From an uncultured Lachnospiraceae bacterium (lineage in GTDB: Bacteria > Bacillota > Clostridia > Lachnospirales > Lachnospiraceae): a DNA stretch of 7,471 nt. The translations under genes were made by a program, and so were the position numbers. The stretch covers positions 1-7,471 of the forward strand of contig CAMHCL010000075.1 of the NCBI GenBank assembly GCA_946183625.1. Reading direction: 5' to 3'. How positions within the stretch are numbered: the stretch's first letter is position 1; each line of letters begins with the position of its first letter. Of this stretch, positions 6,061-7,471 are shown in pieces. Below the pieces are notes generated by a model that was given only the letters and a program-made list of their open reading frames with translations, was not told the DNA's origin and searched no databases.

Positions 6061-7086
6061 ATGGCAAAGAAGGATATAGATTGGGGTTCGCTCGGTTTTG
6101 GTTATGTACAGACTGATGCGAGCTACGTATCAAATTTTAAGGATGGCAAGTGGGATGACGGTATAATCACACCTGATCATAATATTACTATGAGCGAGTG
6201 TGCATGCGTGCTTCATTATTCACAGTCATGTTTTGAGGGACTTAAGGCATATGAGACAGAGGATGGTCATATAGTTACATTCAGACCTGACCTTAACGCT
6301 CAGAGAATGGTTGATACTGCAGAGAGACTTGAGATGGCAGTATTCCCAGCAGAGAGATTCCTGGATGCTGTAGATAAGGTAGTACTTGCAAATGAGGACT
6401 GGGTTCCACCATATGGTTCAGGTGCTACATTATATATCAGACCATTTATGTTTGGTTCTAATGAAGTTATCGGAGTTAAGCCGGCTGATGAATATCAGTT
6501 CAGAATTCTTACAACTCCTGTTGGACCTTACTTCAAGGGTGGCGCCAAGGCAATCACAATCAGAATAAGTGATTTCGATAGAGCAGCTCCTCACGGAACA
6601 GGTCATATCAAGGCAGGTCTTAACTATGCTATGTCACTTCATGCAATAGTTGATGCTCACAAGAAGGGATTTGATGAGAACCTGTATCTGGATCCTGCAT
6701 CTAGAACTAAGATAGAAGAGACTGGTGGAGCAAATGTTATCTTTATAAAGGATAATAAGTTCATAACACCTAAGTCATCAAGTATACTTCCTTCAGTAAC
6801 AAGAAGATCTCTTGAGGTTGTTGCTAAGGAATATCTGGGAATGGAAGTTGAAGAGAGAGAAGTATATCTTGACGAAGTTCCATCATTCGATGAGTGTGGT
6901 CTCTGCGGAACAGCTGCAGTTATATCACCTGTTAGATGCATTAATGATCACGGCAAGGAAATCGTATTCCCTGGCAGTGCTGATGGAAATGTAGGACCAA
7001 AGATCAAGAAGCTCTATGATACACTTACAGGTATCCAGATGTGCAAGATCGAAGGACCTGAAGGATGGGTTCATGTAATAAAGTAA
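6061..7086 (+). CDS. ilvE: Branched-chain amino acid aminotransferase (BCAT type II, fold-type IV PLP enzyme)
   Basis: Transfers amino groups between glutamate and the 2-keto acids of leucine, isoleucine and valine; the last biosynthetic and first catabolic step, cytosolic and PLP-dependent. Start chosen at ATG 6061 (341 residues), the usual BCAT-II length, with GGGAG 10 bases upstream. An upstream in-frame ATG at 5971 would add 30 unrelated residues and lies on the predicted -35. Motifs: HYSQSCFEGLKAY (52-64), FRPDLNAQRM (74-83), LYIRPFMFG (124-132), the PLP lysine K184 in HIKAGLNYAMSLHA (182-195), LYLDPASRTKIEETGGANVIF (from 208), with the cofactor-region Glu at 219/220, SILPSVTRRS (241-250) and CGTAAVISPV (282-291). 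The classical KGGNYA is KAGLNYA here. Transcribed alone, divergently from murC. Confidence 0.95.
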   Translation: MAKKDIDWGSLGFGYVQTDASYVSNFKDGKWDDGIITPDHNITMSECACVLHYSQSCFEGLKAYETEDGHIVTFRPDLNAQRMVDTAERLEMAVFPAERFLDAVDKVVLANEDWVPPYGSGATLYIRPFMFGSNEVIGVKPADEYQFRILTTPVGPYFKGGAKAITIRISDFDRAAPHGTGHIKAGLNYAMSLHAIVDAHKKGFDENLYLDPASRTKIEETGGANVIFIKDNKFITPKSSSILPSVTRRSLEVVAKEYLGMEVEEREVYLDEVPSFDECGLCGTAAVISPVRCINDHGKEIVFPGSADGNVGPKIKKLYDTLTGIQMCKIEGPEGWVHVIK

Positions 7087-7107
7087 TAATGACGTAAGTC
7101 TATGTAA

Positions 7108-7130
7108 TGCACCGCATTTTATGCGGTGCA
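7108..7130 (+). terminator. Hairpin after ilvE, weak-tailed terminator
   Basis: TGCACCGCAT (7108-7117) pairs perfectly with ATGCGGTGCA (7121-7130) around a TTT loop, 21 bases after the ilvE stop. What follows (GTATGTGTTCAATTTTA) is not a clean U-tract, so termination here may be partial or the hairpin may only protect the 3' end. Confidence 0.55.
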
Positions 7131-7206
7131 GTATGTGTTCAATTTTATGGGGCAGAGGAAAAACCGCTAAAATAGAAGGCTAAGGAATAATTGAATAAGT
7201 GGAAAC

Positions 7207-7233
7207 AACTTTTATGCCCCGGGCATAAAAGTT
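7207..7233. repeat. 27-bp near-perfect inverted repeat
   Basis: AACTTTTATGCCC (7207-7219) and GGGCATAAAAGTT (7221-7233) are exact reverse complements around a single C. As RNA this would fold as 11 bp (AACTTTTATGC with GCATAAAAGTT) and a 5-base CCCGG loop. No U-tract follows, so it is not a terminator by itself. It could be a structured 3' UTR element, a protein-binding dyad or part of a small RNA. Confidence 0.85.
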
Positions 7234-7245
7234 AGATGGAATGAT

Positions 7246-7275
7246 AGGAGCTTATAGTGATATAGGCTCCTTTTT
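7246..7275 (+). terminator. Strong intrinsic terminator ahead of the last gene
   Basis: AGGAGC, T, TATA (7246-7256) pairs with TATA, G, GCTCCT (7261-7271): 11 bp with one T-G wobble and loop GTGA, followed by TTTT and CTG. It is probably the true end of the ilvE transcript, giving a 3' untranslated region of about 190 bases with three stem-loops, or the end of a small RNA. Confidence 0.82.
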
Positions 7276-7319
7276 CTGTGTCAGCTTTAACTTTTTCCCC
7301 CTGGAGGAAATGTTAAATA

Positions 7320-7361
7320 CAAATGTGCAAAGTACAATTATTTAGGCGGGTTGCACTTTTG
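7320..7361. repeat. Imperfect dyad overlapping the downstream -35
   Basis: CAAATGTGCAA (7320-7330) and TTGCACTTTTG (7351-7361) are reverse complements at 10 of 11 positions, separated by 20 bases. The right arm runs into the predicted -35 (7359-7364), so this could be a repressor operator. The arm spacing of about three helical turns (31 bp centre to centre) fits two half-sites on one face. Confidence 0.5.
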
Positions 7362-7388
7362 ACGAATGAATGTATCAAGGGGTTTAAT
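7359..7388 (+). promoter_or_regulatory. Possible promoter of the last gene
   Basis: TTGACG (7359-7364, 5 of 6), 18 bp, then TTTAAT (7383-7388, 5 of 6). The start point would be near 7395, about 50 bases before the ATG at 7445. It lies after the terminator at 7246-7275, as expected for an independent unit. Confidence 0.5.
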
Positions 7389-7444
7389 AGCTATAAGTTC
7401 TTATTATTCAAAGAAATATGAATAACTAAGAAGGGAGATAATTT

Positions 7445-7471
7445 ATGGCAGCAAAAACAATAGCTATATGT
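7445..7471 (+). CDS. Start of an unidentified gene, possibly a ParA-type ATPase (3'-truncated)
   Basis: Nine codons are visible before the window ends (MAAKTIAIC). The ATG has a good ribosome site (AAGGGAG, about 8 bases upstream), a predicted promoter and an upstream terminator, so a real gene starts here. The short N-terminus, basic then hydrophobic, resembles the first strand of ParA/Soj/MinD-type P-loop ATPases, where the next residues are usually NQKGGVGKT. That motif lies beyond the window, so the family is a guess from nine residues. Other Rossmann or P-loop proteins begin in a similar way. Confidence 0.6.

Larger units (their letters stand above)
7131..7444. other. Gap without a recognisable gene
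   Basis: No open frame here has both a credible length and a ribosome site. The only short candidates are about 5-12 codons; one of 11 codons from 7310 has GGAGG only two bases ahead of its ATG. The gap holds an inverted repeat (7207-7233), a terminator (7246-7275), a dyad (7320-7361) and a promoter (7359-7388), listed separately. Confidence 0.7.

Noticed and set aside
6657..6941. Minus-strand open frame inside ilvE
   Set aside because: Antisense shadow of a well-supported gene; composition follows the complement of ilvE codons.
7310..7345. 11-codon open frame after GGAGG
   Set aside because: The ribosome site is only two bases from the ATG, the frame lies upstream of the predicted promoter of the next gene and after a terminator, and it covers the dyad arm.
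1..7471. CRISPR array, insertion sequence, tRNA or rRNA
   Set aside because: No regularly spaced long repeats, transposase frames, terminal repeats with target duplications, or cloverleaf sequences were seen.

Overview
The window looks like a stretch of low-to-moderate-GC Firmicutes chromosome, most probably Lachnospiraceae (Butyrivibrio/Roseburia-like). This rests on the style of the proteins: a long, divergent PRPP synthetase, a DnaD/DnaB-type protein paired with a zinc-motif DnaI/DnaC-type ATPase, a MurC with an ACEY variant motif, and a BCAT-II aminotransferase with a HIKAGLNYA active site. It also rests on strong Shine-Dalgarno sites and U-tailed hairpin terminators. No genome search was possible, so the assignment is an inference.

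Layout. At the left edge is the 3' part of a plus-strand YdcF/SanA-type (DUF218) membrane protein gene. It meets a minus-strand operon head-on at a bidirectional terminator (830-864). That operon is read right to left: a DnaD/DnaB-like replication-initiation protein, a DnaI/DnaC-like helicase-loader ATPase (4-bp GTGA overlap), then prs (22-bp gap). Behind it, also on the minus strand but with its own terminator (4403-4431), lies murC. ilvE is divergent from murC on the plus strand, and their predicted promoters share -35 DNA. After ilvE come about 360 bp without a recognisable gene, holding a weak-tailed hairpin, a 27-bp near-perfect inverted repeat, a strong terminator, and a promoter with a dyad. 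The last 9 codons belong to a new plus-strand gene that could be a ParA-type ATPase.

The most interesting part is the 272-bp gap between murC and the helicase-loader operon. It holds six 9-mers, each one mismatch from the DnaA box TTATCCACA, plus a weaker seventh, all in the same orientation. Several abut with no bases between them. The box nearest the operon overlaps the -10 element of an extended -10 promoter (TTGCAA, 17 bp, TATAAT) that would drive the operon. The arrangement suggests that DnaA controls synthesis of the helicase loaders, and through the same transcript PRPP synthetase, and/or that this is a DnaA-titrating or origin-like locus. The boxes and promoter are read directly from the sequence; the regulatory role is inference.
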